From positions 1 to 64,000 of the forward strand of contig NZ_KZ984443.1 of the NCBI RefSeq assembly GCF_003569915.1: a stretch of 64,000 nt of DNA, read 5' to 3'. Each line of letters opens with the position of its first letter. Position 1 is the first letter of the stretch. The stretch comes from Comamonas testosteroni (GTDB taxonomy: Bacteria; Pseudomonadota; Gammaproteobacteria; Burkholderiales; Burkholderiaceae_C). The notes beneath the pieces are model-generated. The model was not told the DNA's origin. It saw only the letters and a list, made by a program, of their open reading frames with translations, and did no database searches. The position numbers and the translations under genes are program-made. This document shows positions 7,468-16,678 of the stretch, piece after piece.

Positions 7468-9651
7468 ATGTCCAACGCCGCTCAATGCAGCACCCGCCAA
7501 GCTTCTTGGCAACCCCGTCTACTGGCGCTGGCCGCAGCCGCCGTCTGTGCCAGCTCTGCCGCTTTTGCGCAGTCCAAGGAGTCCACCATGGAGGAGGTGG
7601 TGGTCTCCGCTTCGGGCTTCGAGCAGGAGCTGAAAAACGCACCGGCCTCGATTTCCGTCGTCACCCGCCAGGAGCTGGAAACCAAGAACTTCCGTGATCT
7701 GGCCGAGGCGCTGCAGGGCGTGGAAGGCATCGATGTGATGGGCGGCACGGGCAAGACCGGCGGCCTCGATATCAGCATTCGCGGCATGCCCAGCGACTAC
7801 ACGCTGATCCTGATCGACGGGCGCCGCCAGAACGTGGCCGGTGACGTGACGCCCAACGGTTTTGGCGCGGCGCTGACCAGCTTCATGCCGCCGATTTCGG
7901 CCATCGAGCGCATCGAAGTCATTCGCGGCCCCATGTCTACGCTCTACGGCTCGGACGCGATGGGCGGCGTGATCAACATCATCACGCGCAAGGTCAGCAA
8001 GGAGTGGGGTGGTGAAGTCAGCGTCGGCGTGGGCATTCCGCAAGACAGCGACTGGGGCAACCAGCACCGTGGCAACTTCTACCTCAACGGCCCCATCAAG
8101 CAGGATCTGCTGGGTCTGGCCGTGCGCGGCAGCACCTATGGGCGTGAGGCCTCGGACTGGGTGCTGGCACCTGGCGCGGCCCAGCCCGCCGGTGCACGCA
8201 ACCCTGCACCTGCGCAAAGCCGCCAGCACAATCTGGGCGCGCGCCTGACGCTGACGCCCAACCGCTATCACGATATCTGGCTGGACGTGGACCAGGGCCG
8301 CACCTGGTACAACAACGAAGATGGCCGTCTGGGCAACCGTGATGCAGTTGCCAGGCCTGGGTCGCAGCCCGGTTATCGCGATGCGCTGCGTTTCAACCGC
8401 GACCAGATCAGCATCGGTCATACCGGCCGCCTGGGTTTTGGCACGCTGGAAAGCAGCCTGATGCATACCGAGACCGAGACCATAGGTCGAACCATCCCGG
8501 GTGCCGCAGTGCCATCTGGCGATCCACGGGCAGGCACTGATCGTGAATTGAAGACGACCAATCTGGTGCTGGACAGCAAGCTGGTGGCGCCCGTGGGCGA
8601 TGCCCATATGCTGACCGTGGGCGGCCAGTTCTGGGATGCCAAGCTCAAGGACGGGCTGCTGCCGCAAAGCCACAAGCAGACCATGTGGTCACTGTTTGCC
8701 GAAGATGAATGGCGTCTGGCGCAGGGGCTGACGGCCACGCTCGGCGGTCGTTACGACCACCATGACGCCTTCGGCGGCCAGTTCAGCCCGCGGGGCTATC
8801 TGGTCTGGGATGCGACGACGAACTGGACCTTCAAGGGCGGTGTGAGCCAGGGCTTCAAGGCGCCGCGCCTGAATCAGCTGATCGACGGCGTCAGCGGCGT
8901 TGGCGGTCAGGGGACGACGATCAGCATCGGCAACCCCAACCTCAAGCCCGAGACCAGCACCAATGTGGAGCTGTCGGCCCTGTTCGACAACAAGGCGGGC
9001 TGGACCAGTTCCGCCACGTTCTTCCACAACGATGTGAAGGACAAGATTGCGTCGGGCGGCTCCTGCCTGACATCCCTCATCTCCAGCTGCGCTTACAACC
9101 CCACGGCCGATTACGCCATCAACGTGGACAAGGCCAAGACCTGGGGCCTGGAGCTGAGCAGCCGCGCCCAACTGGCCAAGGACTGGGCTATCAAGGGTGG
9201 CTACACCTGGACGAACAGCGAGGTGATCGAAGGCGGCGTGAAGAACGGCCAGCTGGCCAACACCGCCAAGCACATCGCCAATGTGCAGCTGGACTGGACG
9301 CCAACCAGCCAGTGGCGACTGTGGGCGCGTGGCGAGTACCGTAGCAAGAGCCCGCGCTTCAGCGGCTCCTACGACAACCTGAGCGCCGCCAACAAGGCCG
9401 TGTTTGACGCCGTGGGCGATATCAAGGGCTATGCGCTGTTCCACTTGGGCGGCAGCTATCAGGTCAACAAGAACCTGAGCATCAACGCCAGCATCTTCAA
9501 CCTGTTCGACAAGGACTTCCGCAAATACAGCCAGGTCAGCGTCAATGGCACGCCCACCTGGGTCAACAGCTACTTCCAGGGCGGCTCGTCGGTGTCCGGC
9601 GTGACGCAGGCAGGCCGCACTTTCTGGGTGACGGCGAATATGAAGTTCTGA
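7468..9651 (+). CDS. TonB-dependent receptor (FepA/CirA-like)
   Basis: A 727-residue outer-membrane receptor. The signal peptide ends near residue 35 (SSAAFAQ). A TonB-box-like EEVVVSA follows at about 42-48, then a plug domain (about 50-170) with IRGMPSDYTLILIDGRR and the plug-end motif RIEVIRGPMSTLYGSDAMGGVINI. A 22-stranded barrel follows and the C-terminal residue is Phe (VTANMKF). The sequence is closest to FepA/CirA/IrgA-type ferric-catecholate receptors, but the ligand (siderophore, haem or other) cannot be fixed. The ATG has a good Shine-Dalgarno (CAGGAGT). The Fur-like site upstream suggests iron repression. Confidence 0.88.
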   Translation: MSNAAQCSTRQASWQPRLLALAAAAVCASSAAFAQSKESTMEEVVVSASGFEQELKNAPASISVVTRQELETKNFRDLAEALQGVEGIDVMGGTGKTGGLDISIRGMPSDYTLILIDGRRQNVAGDVTPNGFGAALTSFMPPISAIERIEVIRGPMSTLYGSDAMGGVINIITRKVSKEWGGEVSVGVGIPQDSDWGNQHRGNFYLNGPIKQDLLGLAVRGSTYGREASDWVLAPGAAQPAGARNPAPAQSRQHNLGARLTLTPNRYHDIWLDVDQGRTWYNNEDGRLGNRDAVARPGSQPGYRDALRFNRDQISIGHTGRLGFGTLESSLMHTETETIGRTIPGAAVPSGDPRAGTDRELKTTNLVLDSKLVAPVGDAHMLTVGGQFWDAKLKDGLLPQSHKQTMWSLFAEDEWRLAQGLTATLGGRYDHHDAFGGQFSPRGYLVWDATTNWTFKGGVSQGFKAPRLNQLIDGVSGVGGQGTTISIGNPNLKPETSTNVELSALFDNKAGWTSSATFFHNDVKDKIASGGSCLTSLISSCAYNPTADYAINVDKAKTWGLELSSRAQLAKDWAIKGGYTWTNSEVIEGGVKNGQLANTAKHIANVQLDWTPTSQWRLWARGEYRSKSPRFSGSYDNLSAANKAVFDAVGDIKGYALFHLGGSYQVNKNLSINASIFNLFDKDFRKYSQVSVNGTPTWVNSYFQGGSSVSGVTQAGRTFWVTANMKF

Positions 9652-9859
9652 TGCGCGTCTGAAGCTATTGCTTGAATGCTTCTGAATCGGGAGCTGCAAG
9701 TGCTGGTTGTGTATTGAACCAAAGGTAATATCTGCCTGAAGTCAAAACATCTCCAGCACATGCAGCTCCTGTTTTTGATGCCTCTTCGGGATTGATTACA
9801 CTTATGTAACAAGATGTGTTGCTGCCTGATGCAGTCCACACGCCAGAGAGAGGGAAGCC

Positions 9860-10432
9860 ATGTCAGCAACAGGAATTCGCGCGGCGCTGCTTGCGCTGGG
9901 CTGTCTATGGGCGGGCGCCAGCGCGGCGCAGTCCGTCTACAAATGGGTGGATGCGCAGGGGCAGACGCACTACAGCTCACAACTGCCGCCGCAGCAGGCC
10001 GAATCGTCGCAGCTCAAAGTCTCGCCCAATGGCAGCTCCGGGGCCGGAGCGGGGCGTTTTGGCGAATCGCGTGAACTGCGCAACCCCGATGGCACGAAGA
10101 AACTGCCCAAGGGCGCGCAGGAGATGGCCGATGGTCTGGTCAACAGCCTGAAAAAAGTCGATGACAAGAGCGTGCCGCTGAACTGCGCGCTGGCCGTGGA
10201 CAATATCCGCAGCCAGATCGAGACCATGCTGGAAAACGGCCAGAAAAACCTCAAGGGCGGCTACATCACGCAGGCGCAGTACGACAGCTCGGTGGGCCAC
10301 TTCAAGAATCTGCGCTACCAGGCCACGGTCAGCGACTGCAAGGCCGCCACGGGCCGCTCGCGCGATATGTACCAGTGCATGACCAGCATGAACAACCATC
10401 TGCTGGGCTGCGCGGAAAAGCACAGGCCCTGA
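9860..10432 (+). CDS. DUF4124 domain-containing exported protein
   Basis: A 190-residue protein with a signal peptide ending near residue 23 (GASAAQS). A DUF4124 module follows at once: VYKWVDAQGQTHYSSQLPP at about 25-43, a short beta unit common in secreted beta- and gammaproteobacterial proteins. The rest is polar with four cysteines (NCALAV, SDCKAA, YQCMTS, LGCAEK) that could form two disulfides in the periplasm. The function is unknown. It stands alone between the receptor gene and the convergent hydroxylase gene. Confidence 0.8.
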   Translation: MSATGIRAALLALGCLWAGASAAQSVYKWVDAQGQTHYSSQLPPQQAESSQLKVSPNGSSGAGAGRFGESRELRNPDGTKKLPKGAQEMADGLVNSLKKVDDKSVPLNCALAVDNIRSQIETMLENGQKNLKGGYITQAQYDSSVGHFKNLRYQATVSDCKAATGRSRDMYQCMTSMNNHLLGCAEKHRP

Positions 10433-10447
10433 GCCTGATTCCGGGCC

Positions 10448-11128
10448 TCAGGTCTCAGCCCACATGCGCAGCAGGTTGTGATAGTTGCCCGTCAGGCCCA
10501 CGGTCTCGGGCGTCTCGCCCAGTTGCGCGCGCAATCGGGTGATGGACTGATCCATCTCGAACAGCAGCGCGCGTTTGGCATCGTCGCGGATCATGCTTTG
10601 CGCCCAGAAGAAGGAGCACACGCGCTCACCGGTGGTAACCGGTTCCACCCGGTGCAGACTGGTGGAGGGGTAGAGGATGAGGTCGCCCGCAGGCAGCTTG
10701 ACCTCATGCGTGCCATAGGTGTCCACCACCACCAGCTCGCCGCCCTCATAGTCCTCGGGGTCGCAGAGAAACAGCGTGCACGATACATCGGTGCGCAGCC
10801 ATTGCTCAGAGCCCGGCACGCGGCGTGCTGAGCCGTCCACATGAAGGCCATAGGTTTCGCTGTCGCTATAGCGATTGAACAACGGCGGCATGGTGCGTGC
10901 GGGCAGCGCGGCGCTGAAAAACAGCGGGTTGGCCGCCAGCGCCTGCAAGATGATGCGACCTTGTTCGATGGCCGCCACTGAATTCTCCGGCAGTTGCCGG
11001 TTGCGCTTGACCTGCGCGCCCTGGCTGCCCACGGTGGCGCGGCCATCGATCCAGTCGGCTGCGTCAATGGCCGCGCGCATGCTGGCGACCTGCTCGCGGC
11101 TTAGAACGTTGGGGATGTGCAGCATCAT
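10448..11128 (-). CDS. PKHD-type Fe(II)/2-oxoglutarate hydroxylase (PiuC family)
   Basis: A 226-residue 2-oxoglutarate dioxygenase. The iron ligands are visible as HVDGSARR (HxD) near residue 97 and His in SLHRVEPV near residue 159. The 2-oxoglutarate-binding Arg falls in [12 protein letters not shown]. The N-terminus ([17 protein letters not shown]) is typical of PiuC/YbiX. These genes commonly sit beside Fiu/PiuA receptors, as here, and are iron-regulated. The natural substrate of PiuC proteins is not settled. It is downstream of the receptor gene 11324-13639 on the same strand with 195 bp between, which hold a copy of the 3'-end repeat. Confidence 0.92.
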   Translation of the reverse strand: MMLHIPNVLSREQVASMRAAIDAADWIDGRATVGSQGAQVKRNRQLPENSVAAIEQGRIILQALAANPLFFSAALPARTMPPLFNRYSDSETYGLHVDGSARRVPGSEQWLRTDVSCTLFLCDPEDYEGGELVVVDTYGTHEVKLPAGDLILYPSTSLHRVEPVTTGERVCSFFWAQSMIRDDAKRALLFEMDQSITRLRAQLGETPETVGLTGNYHNLLRMWAET

Positions 11129-11204
11129 GGAGAGATCTTTCTAATTGGAAATGCCCCGCAGATGCAGGGCAGGGTTCACGCCGTTGGACTGATATGGAGC
11201 GCAA

Positions 11205-11323
11205 GGCTTGAAAGAGCGCGCTCCAGACGAGGGCAGCCAAGCAAGGGCCGTCCCGCAGCGATGGCTGTGTCCCCCTCCCGCGAAGCGAGAGAGGGGGAAG
11301 GCGCGCAGCGCCTCAGGGGGAGC
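11205..11323 (-). repeat. 3'-end repeat, copy A
   Basis: A block of about 119 bp that starts directly after the stop of the receptor gene at 11324. Read on the minus strand it has CTCCCCCTGAGGCGC, a GC hairpin, CTTCCCCCTCTC paired with GGAGGGGGAC, then CGGCCCTTGC and GGAGCGCGCTC. The same order of blocks is seen at 54314-54431 and 59876-59992. Confidence 0.8.
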
Positions 11324-13639
11324 TTAGAAGCGGAAATTCGCCGTCAGACGTGCCGAGCGTGCCACGCCGGGGAAGTAGCGGTAGCCGCTCTTGTTGATGG
11401 CTGCCACATAGTCCTTGTCGAACAGATTGAAGATATTGAACTGAATATCCAGGTTCTTGTTCACGCGGTAGCTGGCCATGGCATCGACGACCCAGTAGGA
11501 GTCCGTATGGTTGGGCGTGCCCACCGCGCCATCCGTGCCGCGCTTGAGGCCACCGGCATAGCGTGCGCCACCACCAATAGTCAGACCGAACGGCAACTGG
11601 TAGGTGCTCCACAGGCTGAAGGCATCCTTGGGCGTATAGGTCAGGCCGTTGCTGCCATCGGCGGCGACGAGTGCACCGGTATCCACCTTGGTGTTCTGGA
11701 TGGTGTAGCCCGCGCTCACGCCCCAGGCCTTGTTGATCTGGCCGATCACGCCCAGCTCCAGACCTTGTACGACCTTCTTGCCCGTCTGGCCCACGGTGCC
11801 GTCGGAGTTGGTGACGATTTCATTGGTCACATTGGTGCGGAACAGCGCAGCGCTCAGCATCAGGTTTTTGTCCATCAGCTCCCACTTGGTGCCCAGCTCC
11901 AGCGTCTTGGCTTTTTGCGGGTCCATATTGGGGTTGGCGGCGTTGTTGACAGCGGCTGACAGCGCAAAGTTGCTGCCTCCTGGGGGCTGCTGCGACAGGG
12001 CGTAGTTCAGGTACACGCTGCCGTTGGGAGCGGGTTTGTAGAGCACGCCAGCCTTCCAGCTCAGCAAGGTACCGGACTTGCTCAGGCCGTCCGAGGTGGT
12101 ACGCACCACGGTACCCACGGGGTTGCTGCCGCAGGGCTGCGTGGTCGAGGTGGCCGTGCAGACGGCAGAGGCGTTGTACGAGGTCTTGTAGCGGTCCAGA
12201 CGCAGGCCCAGATTGGCTTGCCACTGGTCGTTGAACTTCAGCGTGTCAAAGGCATAAAGCGCCACGGTGTCGGTTTTGCCCTTGCTGTCCGCGCCGTTGC
12301 GCTGGTAGCTGGGCAGCAAAACGCTGGAGTCGGGGTTGTAGACATTGACCGTGGGCACTGTGCCCGTGGTGGCCAGACCGTAGTTGGTCTGCTCTTCGCG
12401 GGTCAGCTCCAGACCGGCGCTCAAGTCATGCTGGACCGATCCGGTGCCAAAGCTGGTGCTCAGATTGGTCTGGTTGGTCAGAATGCGGTTGACCTGATCC
12501 TTGGTGTTGATGCTGCGGCTGATGGTCCAGGTGGACGGGTCGGCCAGATTGGGCGTGACCAGCTGTGAAGTGCCCGCCATGAAGGAGCTCAGCATATAGT
12601 CCTGCTTGGTTTCGCCCCAGCGCGTGGTGTTGCGCAGCTTGGTGGTGGAGGTGAAATCATGCTCCACCTTCAGCGTGGCCATATTCGCCGTCACATCGTC
12701 GTGATCGGAGGCGGTGCCATAGAAGTTCTTGCTGTTGACGCGGGCAGCGCTGCTCAGCGACGGGCGCTTGGCAGGGTCTGGCGAAGAATAGCCGGGCAGG
12801 CCCATGGTCAGCACGCCGCCGTCCGGCACATTGCTCTGCTTGACGTGCAGCAGGTTCACAAACACGCGGGTGGGCGAGTTCAGGCCGAAGGCGAACGAAG
12901 GTGCAATGCCCCAGCGGTCGTTTTCCACGCGATTGCGGCCAGCCACATCGGAGTCCTGCACCATTGCATTGAGGCGCACGGCAGTGCCTGTTTCGGCATT
13001 GATAACGCGGTTCAGGTCCACATTGGCGCGCTTGTAGCTGGCCGAGCCCAGGCCCAGCGAGCCGCCAAAGCTATTGGTCAGGTTGGCCTGCTTGCTCACC
13101 AGATTGATAGCGCCCGTGGGAGCGCTGCGACCATAGTCGGTGCCAGCAGGGCCCTTGGTGACTTCGACCTGATCGATATTGAACATATCGCGCGAGATGG
13201 TGCCGATGTCGCGCACGCCATCCACATAGATGCTGCTGGAGCTGTCAAAGCCGCGCATGTACACCGCGTCCCCGGTGCTGGTGTTGCCGTTTTCACCCGC
13301 GTAGAAGGTGCCAGCGCCGGGCACGTTGCGCAGCGCCTCGGTCAGCGTGGTGGCGCCTTGTTCCTGCAGCAGCTGCTCCTTGATGATGTTGACCGTCTGC
13401 GTGGTGTTGACCAGCGGCTGGGTGAACTTGGGCGAGGAAAGTGTGCCGGGCGTGTAGCCCGTGTCGGCAGCGCCTTCAACCTTCACTTCCTTGAGGGTGG
13501 GAGCGGTGTCGGTGGTCTGCGCCTGGGCGGGTAGGCCCAGAGCGGCAGCCGCAGTGGCGGCGGCGAAAAGACCGAGCGGAGCGCCGAGCCCGGAATGGGT
13601 GTGCTTGCGGCTTTGTATGTATGTGTTGAGTTTGGCCAT
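11324..13639 (-). CDS. fiu: TonB-dependent catecholate siderophore receptor (Fiu/PiuA type)
   Basis: A 771-residue outer-membrane receptor. The signal peptide ends around residue 40 (LGLPAQAQ). The plug domain contains TQTVNIIKEQLLQEQG, VYMRGFDSSSSIYVDGVRD and the plug-end block VEVTKGPAGTDYGRSAPTGAINLVS, in the manner of Fiu. The barrel follows and ends TANFRF with a terminal Phe. The start at 13639 (MAKLNTY) gives a normal signal peptide; the frame is open for 16 more codons upstream. The linked PiuC-type hydroxylase and the strong Fur box at 13760 fit iron-regulated uptake of ferric monocatechols. Confidence 0.9.
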   Translation of the reverse strand: MAKLNTYIQSRKHTHSGLGAPLGLFAAATAAAALGLPAQAQTTDTAPTLKEVKVEGAADTGYTPGTLSSPKFTQPLVNTTQTVNIIKEQLLQEQGATTLTEALRNVPGAGTFYAGENGNTSTGDAVYMRGFDSSSSIYVDGVRDIGTISRDMFNIDQVEVTKGPAGTDYGRSAPTGAINLVSKQANLTNSFGGSLGLGSASYKRANVDLNRVINAETGTAVRLNAMVQDSDVAGRNRVENDRWGIAPSFAFGLNSPTRVFVNLLHVKQSNVPDGGVLTMGLPGYSSPDPAKRPSLSSAARVNSKNFYGTASDHDDVTANMATLKVEHDFTSTTKLRNTTRWGETKQDYMLSSFMAGTSQLVTPNLADPSTWTISRSINTKDQVNRILTNQTNLSTSFGTGSVQHDLSAGLELTREEQTNYGLATTGTVPTVNVYNPDSSVLLPSYQRNGADSKGKTDTVALYAFDTLKFNDQWQANLGLRLDRYKTSYNASAVCTATSTTQPCGSNPVGTVVRTTSDGLSKSGTLLSWKAGVLYKPAPNGSVYLNYALSQQPPGGSNFALSAAVNNAANPNMDPQKAKTLELGTKWELMDKNLMLSAALFRTNVTNEIVTNSDGTVGQTGKKVVQGLELGVIGQINKAWGVSAGYTIQNTKVDTGALVAADGSNGLTYTPKDAFSLWSTYQLPFGLTIGGGARYAGGLKRGTDGAVGTPNHTDSYWVVDAMASYRVNKNLDIQFNIFNLFDKDYVAAINKSGYRYFPGVARSARLTANFRF

Positions 13640-13974
13640 GGTGACGAACTGGGTGAAGACTGCTGGCTGGCGAGGGCTGTCTTGCACGGTTGCGACCGGT
13701 GGGCGCAGGCGGAGTCCATGGCTGGCTGATGTCGTATGTAAAGAAATACGAAGCGCTGCGAATGATAATGATTCTTAATATGAGATTTGCAAAAATAAGC
13801 AGAAGAGCGCGAATTTGTCGTGATGCGGCAACAAATTGAGACAACATTCGCGGATTGTTTGCTATTGTTTTGATAGCTTTTGGTCTAAATATATAAAGGA
13901 CCTGAGGCGGATTTCACTGTTTTTTTGCCTGATGGGTTCCGCAGGGCCGTGCTGCGGTCTGGCTCAACCCATGT
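13640..13974. other. Intergenic region receptor - marR
   Basis: 335 bp with the Fur box at 13760-13780 and an AT-rich promoter region (about 13740-13910). The part from 13915 to 13974 is the 3' flank of the marR-type gene. No gene is seen. Confidence 0.55.
13760..13780 (-). promoter_or_regulatory. Fur box upstream of the Fiu-type receptor
   Basis: GAATGATAATGATTCTTAAT at 13761-13780 is a close match to the Fur consensus GATAATGATAATCATTATC. It lies about 120 bp upstream of the receptor start at 13639 in an AT-rich stretch. Confidence 0.75.
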
Positions 13975-14415
13975 TCAGTCCATCGCGCTGGTGCTGGCCA
14001 GGGCTTGCTTCAATAGTTGCAGCAGCTCATCCTTCTGAGTCGCTGGGAAGTCCTTCAAAAGCTGGGTGGCTACCCGCTCGCGCTGCGCCTTGAGCTGCTC
14101 AAAAAGCTGCTCGCCCGCCGGGCTCAGCTGCAGGCAGCGCACGCGTTTGTCGGCGGCACTGGCCGAGCGCTCCAGCCAGCCTTTTTCCTGCAACTGGGCC
14201 AGCATGCGCGCCATCTGCGCCTTGTCGGTATGGCTGTGCTCGACCAGATCCTTCTGGGTGATGCCCGGGCGGCGGCCTGTGTGCATCAGGATACGGACCT
14301 CGTTGAAGGTCAGGCTGGGATGCACGCTTTCCATGGACTGGCGCATGCGGGCACGGAACCGGTGCAGCAGCTCATGCAACACCTCGAAGATTTCGACGGA
14401 GACGGAAGGGATCAT
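13975..14415 (-). CDS. MarR family transcriptional regulator
   Basis: A 146-residue MarR-type winged-helix repressor. The DNA-binding part includes HTGRRPGITQKDLVEHSHTD (recognition helix about residues 52-75) and the wing RSASAADKRVRCLQL. The ends form the dimerisation helices. The gene diverges from the siderophore-interacting protein gene with 65 bp between the two starts. That gap holds one perfect and one near-perfect copy of a 15-bp dyad, which points to control of both genes. Confidence 0.88.
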   Translation of the reverse strand: MIPSVSVEIFEVLHELLHRFRARMRQSMESVHPSLTFNEVRILMHTGRRPGITQKDLVEHSHTDKAQMARMLAQLQEKGWLERSASAADKRVRCLQLSPAGEQLFEQLKAQRERVATQLLKDFPATQKDELLQLLKQALASTSAMD

Positions 14416-14424
14416 GGGTTTATT

Positions 14425-14439
14425 GTTGACAAAGTCAAC
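14425..14439. promoter_or_regulatory. Perfect inverted repeat, likely MarR operator 1
   Basis: GTTGACAAAGTCAAC: 6-bp arms with a 3-bp centre, 10 bp upstream of the marR start codon. Size and position fit a MarR-type operator. Confidence 0.65.
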
Positions 14440-14456
14440 TTATAAGTTCAATAATT

Positions 14457-14471
14457 GTGGACTTTATCAAC
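14457..14471. promoter_or_regulatory. Second operator copy for the MarR-type regulator
   Basis: GTGGACTTTATCAAC on the plus strand. Its complement GTTGATAAAGTCCAC matches the perfect site at 14425-14439 at 13 of 15 positions. The two centres are 32 bp apart, about three helical turns. Confidence 0.55.
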
Positions 14472-14480
14472 TGAATCAAG

Positions 14481-15275
14481 ATGATGTCCAACACCGATAC
14501 AAACCCAATCATGCAGCGAGTTCGTCACGATTTCCGCGCCCGCCATGTGCAATTGCTGGCGCGTGAGCAGATCAGCCCCGGCTTTGTGCGTCTGACACTG
14601 GGCGGGCCCGAGCTGCAAGGCTTTGTCAGCGCCGGTTTTGACGACCACACCAAGCTCATCCTGCCCCAGGCGGGTCTGGACAAGCCCAATCTGCCCCAAA
14701 TCATCGACGGCAAGCCGCATATCGATGGCGAGCGCCCCACCATGCGCGACTACACGCCGCTCCAATACGATGCCGCCACCAACACGCTGCGGATGGACTT
14801 TGCCGTGCATGGAACGGGCCCGGCCGTGGAATGGGCGCAGAGCGCGCCCATGGGCCAGTGGCTGGGTCTGGCCGGCCCGCGCGGCAGTCTGGTGATTCGG
14901 GCCGATCTGGACTGGCATGTGCTGCTGGGCGATGAGACCGCAGTGCCCGCCATTGAGCGCCGACTGACCGAGTTGCCCGCAGGCAGCCGCGCCATTGTGC
15001 GCGTGCAACTGGCCAACCCCGCCGACCAGCGCGCCTGGAGCAGCGCTTCCGCACTGGACCTGCAATGGGTGGCTTCGCTGGCTGATGCGGTGGATGCGCT
15101 GGAATTGCCTCCGGGCGAGGGCTTTGTCTGGGCGGCTGGCGAGAACCGCGCCATGGCCGAGCTGCGCAAACGCATTTTGGCCAAGCCCGGCGCCAACCCC
15201 AAGCGCATGCGCGTTGCCTCGTATTGGAAGCAGGGCGAGTCGGGTCACCACGAAGAGTTGAGCGCCAGCGATTGA
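14481..15275 (+). CDS. Siderophore-interacting protein (FAD ferric-siderophore reductase)
   Basis: A 264-residue member of the ViuB/YqjH family, which reduces ferric siderophores in the cytoplasm and releases iron. The FAD-binding barrel has FVRLTLGGPELQGF at about 33-46 and the flavin motif MRDYTPLQYD near residue 88. The C-terminal NAD(P)H-binding half has HVLLGDETAVPA near 152 and GFVWAAGENRAM near 214, which are typical. The protein may start at Met1 or Met2. The gene complements the two TonB receptors nearby, and the MarR-type dyads in front suggest a control separate from, or in addition to, Fur. Confidence 0.9.
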   Translation: MMSNTDTNPIMQRVRHDFRARHVQLLAREQISPGFVRLTLGGPELQGFVSAGFDDHTKLILPQAGLDKPNLPQIIDGKPHIDGERPTMRDYTPLQYDAATNTLRMDFAVHGTGPAVEWAQSAPMGQWLGLAGPRGSLVIRADLDWHVLLGDETAVPAIERRLTELPAGSRAIVRVQLANPADQRAWSSASALDLQWVASLADAVDALELPPGEGFVWAAGENRAMAELRKRILAKPGANPKRMRVASYWKQGESGHHEELSASD

Positions 15276-15400
15276 TGGTTTGGGGAAGTCAGGCAGACCG
15301 ATTTTTAAGCCAAATCCAAGCAGTGTCCCGAAAATATATACGCAGGATGCTCTTTTTTATATAGCAATCGTTTGATGAACGGTTGCCAGTTGCCAAACCC

Positions 15401-15664
15401 ATGAAACCTTCCAGCACCAGCGCCGCAGCCCGGCGCTTCAAGATTCCCAAACGCTTTACGCCGTTTGCTTTTGCTTTTTACATGGCGGCCATCATGGGGC
15501 TGCTGATGTGCAGCACCATCGTCGCGGTCAGCACCGGCTTTTCGGCAGGCTATGCGGCGCGCGTCTTCAAGGCCTATTCACTGGCCATGCCCATCGCGTT
15601 TTGCTGCGTGCTGTTGCTGCGCCCGCTGGTGACAAAGCTGGTCGCCGCCACGGTGGAGCGCTGA
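15401..15664 (+). CDS. DUF2798 membrane protein
   Basis: An 87-residue protein with two membrane segments, about residues 23-47 (FAFYMAAIMGLLMCS) and 60-80 (SLAMPIAFCCVLLL). The family motif RxVTKLVAATVER is at the C-terminus. The N-terminus is basic. I place the start at the ATG at 15401; a TTG at 15383 is in frame but less likely. The function is unknown. The stop codon directly abuts the stop codon of the convergent gene at 15665. Confidence 0.75.
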   Translation: MKPSSTSAAARRFKIPKRFTPFAFAFYMAAIMGLLMCSTIVAVSTGFSAGYAARVFKAYSLAMPIAFCCVLLLRPLVTKLVAATVER

Positions 15665-16618
15665 CTATAGATTGATGAGCATGTCGTCCTGATCTGGATG
15701 GGTCTGCAGCCGCGCCGCACCACTGGCCACCAGACTTTGCACCAGGGCGTCTATCCACTCCTGCGTGCCTTGTGCGCTGAAGTAGCGCTGGTGCAGCAGC
15801 CCGAAATAGGGGGCGGCCTGCATCCAGGCGCTGAGCGCGGGCAGGCTGACCTGTTGCCACTCCAGCAGCTTGTATTTGAGCAGCACCTTGGCCGCATAAC
15901 TGGCATGACGCTCGGGCGATTGCACAAAGCCATCCAGTCGCCTGCGGGCAATGGCCAGAGCCGCATCTACATCGCCGAACACCGCGCCATGGCCGGGAAT
16001 GATGGTCTGCGGGCGCAGCTGCTCGATCACATCCAGCGTGGCAGCCACTTCGTCAAAAGCATCCACGCCTTCGATTTCGGGGAAGACCACGCCAAAACCG
16101 TTTTCCCACAGCGCATCTGCCGAGATCAGCGTGCGGCTGGCGGGCTCGAACAGAATCACCGAGTGCGGGTCGTGACCGGGGGCCGCATGAATCTGCCAGT
16201 CAAGCCCCGACAGGCGCACCGTGCTGTCCGGCTGCAGCACGCCGGTGATGGCAAAGCGCGGGCATTCCTGCCCTGTGGACAGGTAGCTGAGCGCGGCCTC
16301 GTTCCAGTGGCGCACATCGTCGGCCTGACCGGGCGCAATCCAGGTCTGCACCTGTGGATAGGCGGCCTGCAGCGCCGCATTGCCGCCGCAGTGGTCGCTG
16401 TGCAGATGGGTGTTCAGAATGCGCGCCAGCGGCTGGCCCTGCAAAGCGTTTTCGATCAGGGCCAGCGTCTGCGCCGAATGCGTGACATAGCCGGTATCCA
16501 CCACGGCCGAGCCTTCGGCATCATCAGGCGCTGCCGCAAACACCATATTGTTGGCCGACAGCCAGCCGCGCTCCAGCACCGTGAGGCCGGGCGGCAAGGA
16601 AATCAAATGGGGGGTCAT
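15665..16618 (-). CDS. MBL-fold metallo-hydrolase
   Basis: A 317-residue metallo-beta-lactamase-fold enzyme. The zinc motif THLHSDHCGG (HxHxDH) is near residue 72. The later ligands are in APGHDPHSV and IIPGHG. The C-terminal 80 residues look like an added helical domain. The start at 16618 (MTPHLISL) is preferred to a Met 12 codons upstream. Members hydrolyse thioesters, lactones or phosphoesters; this one cannot be assigned. The hemerythrin gene upstream on the same strand is 60 bp away. Confidence 0.85.
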   Translation of the reverse strand: MTPHLISLPPGLTVLERGWLSANNMVFAAAPDDAEGSAVVDTGYVTHSAQTLALIENALQGQPLARILNTHLHSDHCGGNAALQAAYPQVQTWIAPGQADDVRHWNEAALSYLSTGQECPRFAITGVLQPDSTVRLSGLDWQIHAAPGHDPHSVILFEPASRTLISADALWENGFGVVFPEIEGVDAFDEVAATLDVIEQLRPQTIIPGHGAVFGDVDAALAIARRRLDGFVQSPERHASYAAKVLLKYKLLEWQQVSLPALSAWMQAAPYFGLLHQRYFSAQGTQEWIDALVQSLVASGAARLQTHPDQDDMLINL

Positions 16619-16678
16619 CGCGCTTGTCTCGTCTCTGTTCTTGTGTGATTTCACAAGCCTAGCAGAGACGCAGCCCGC

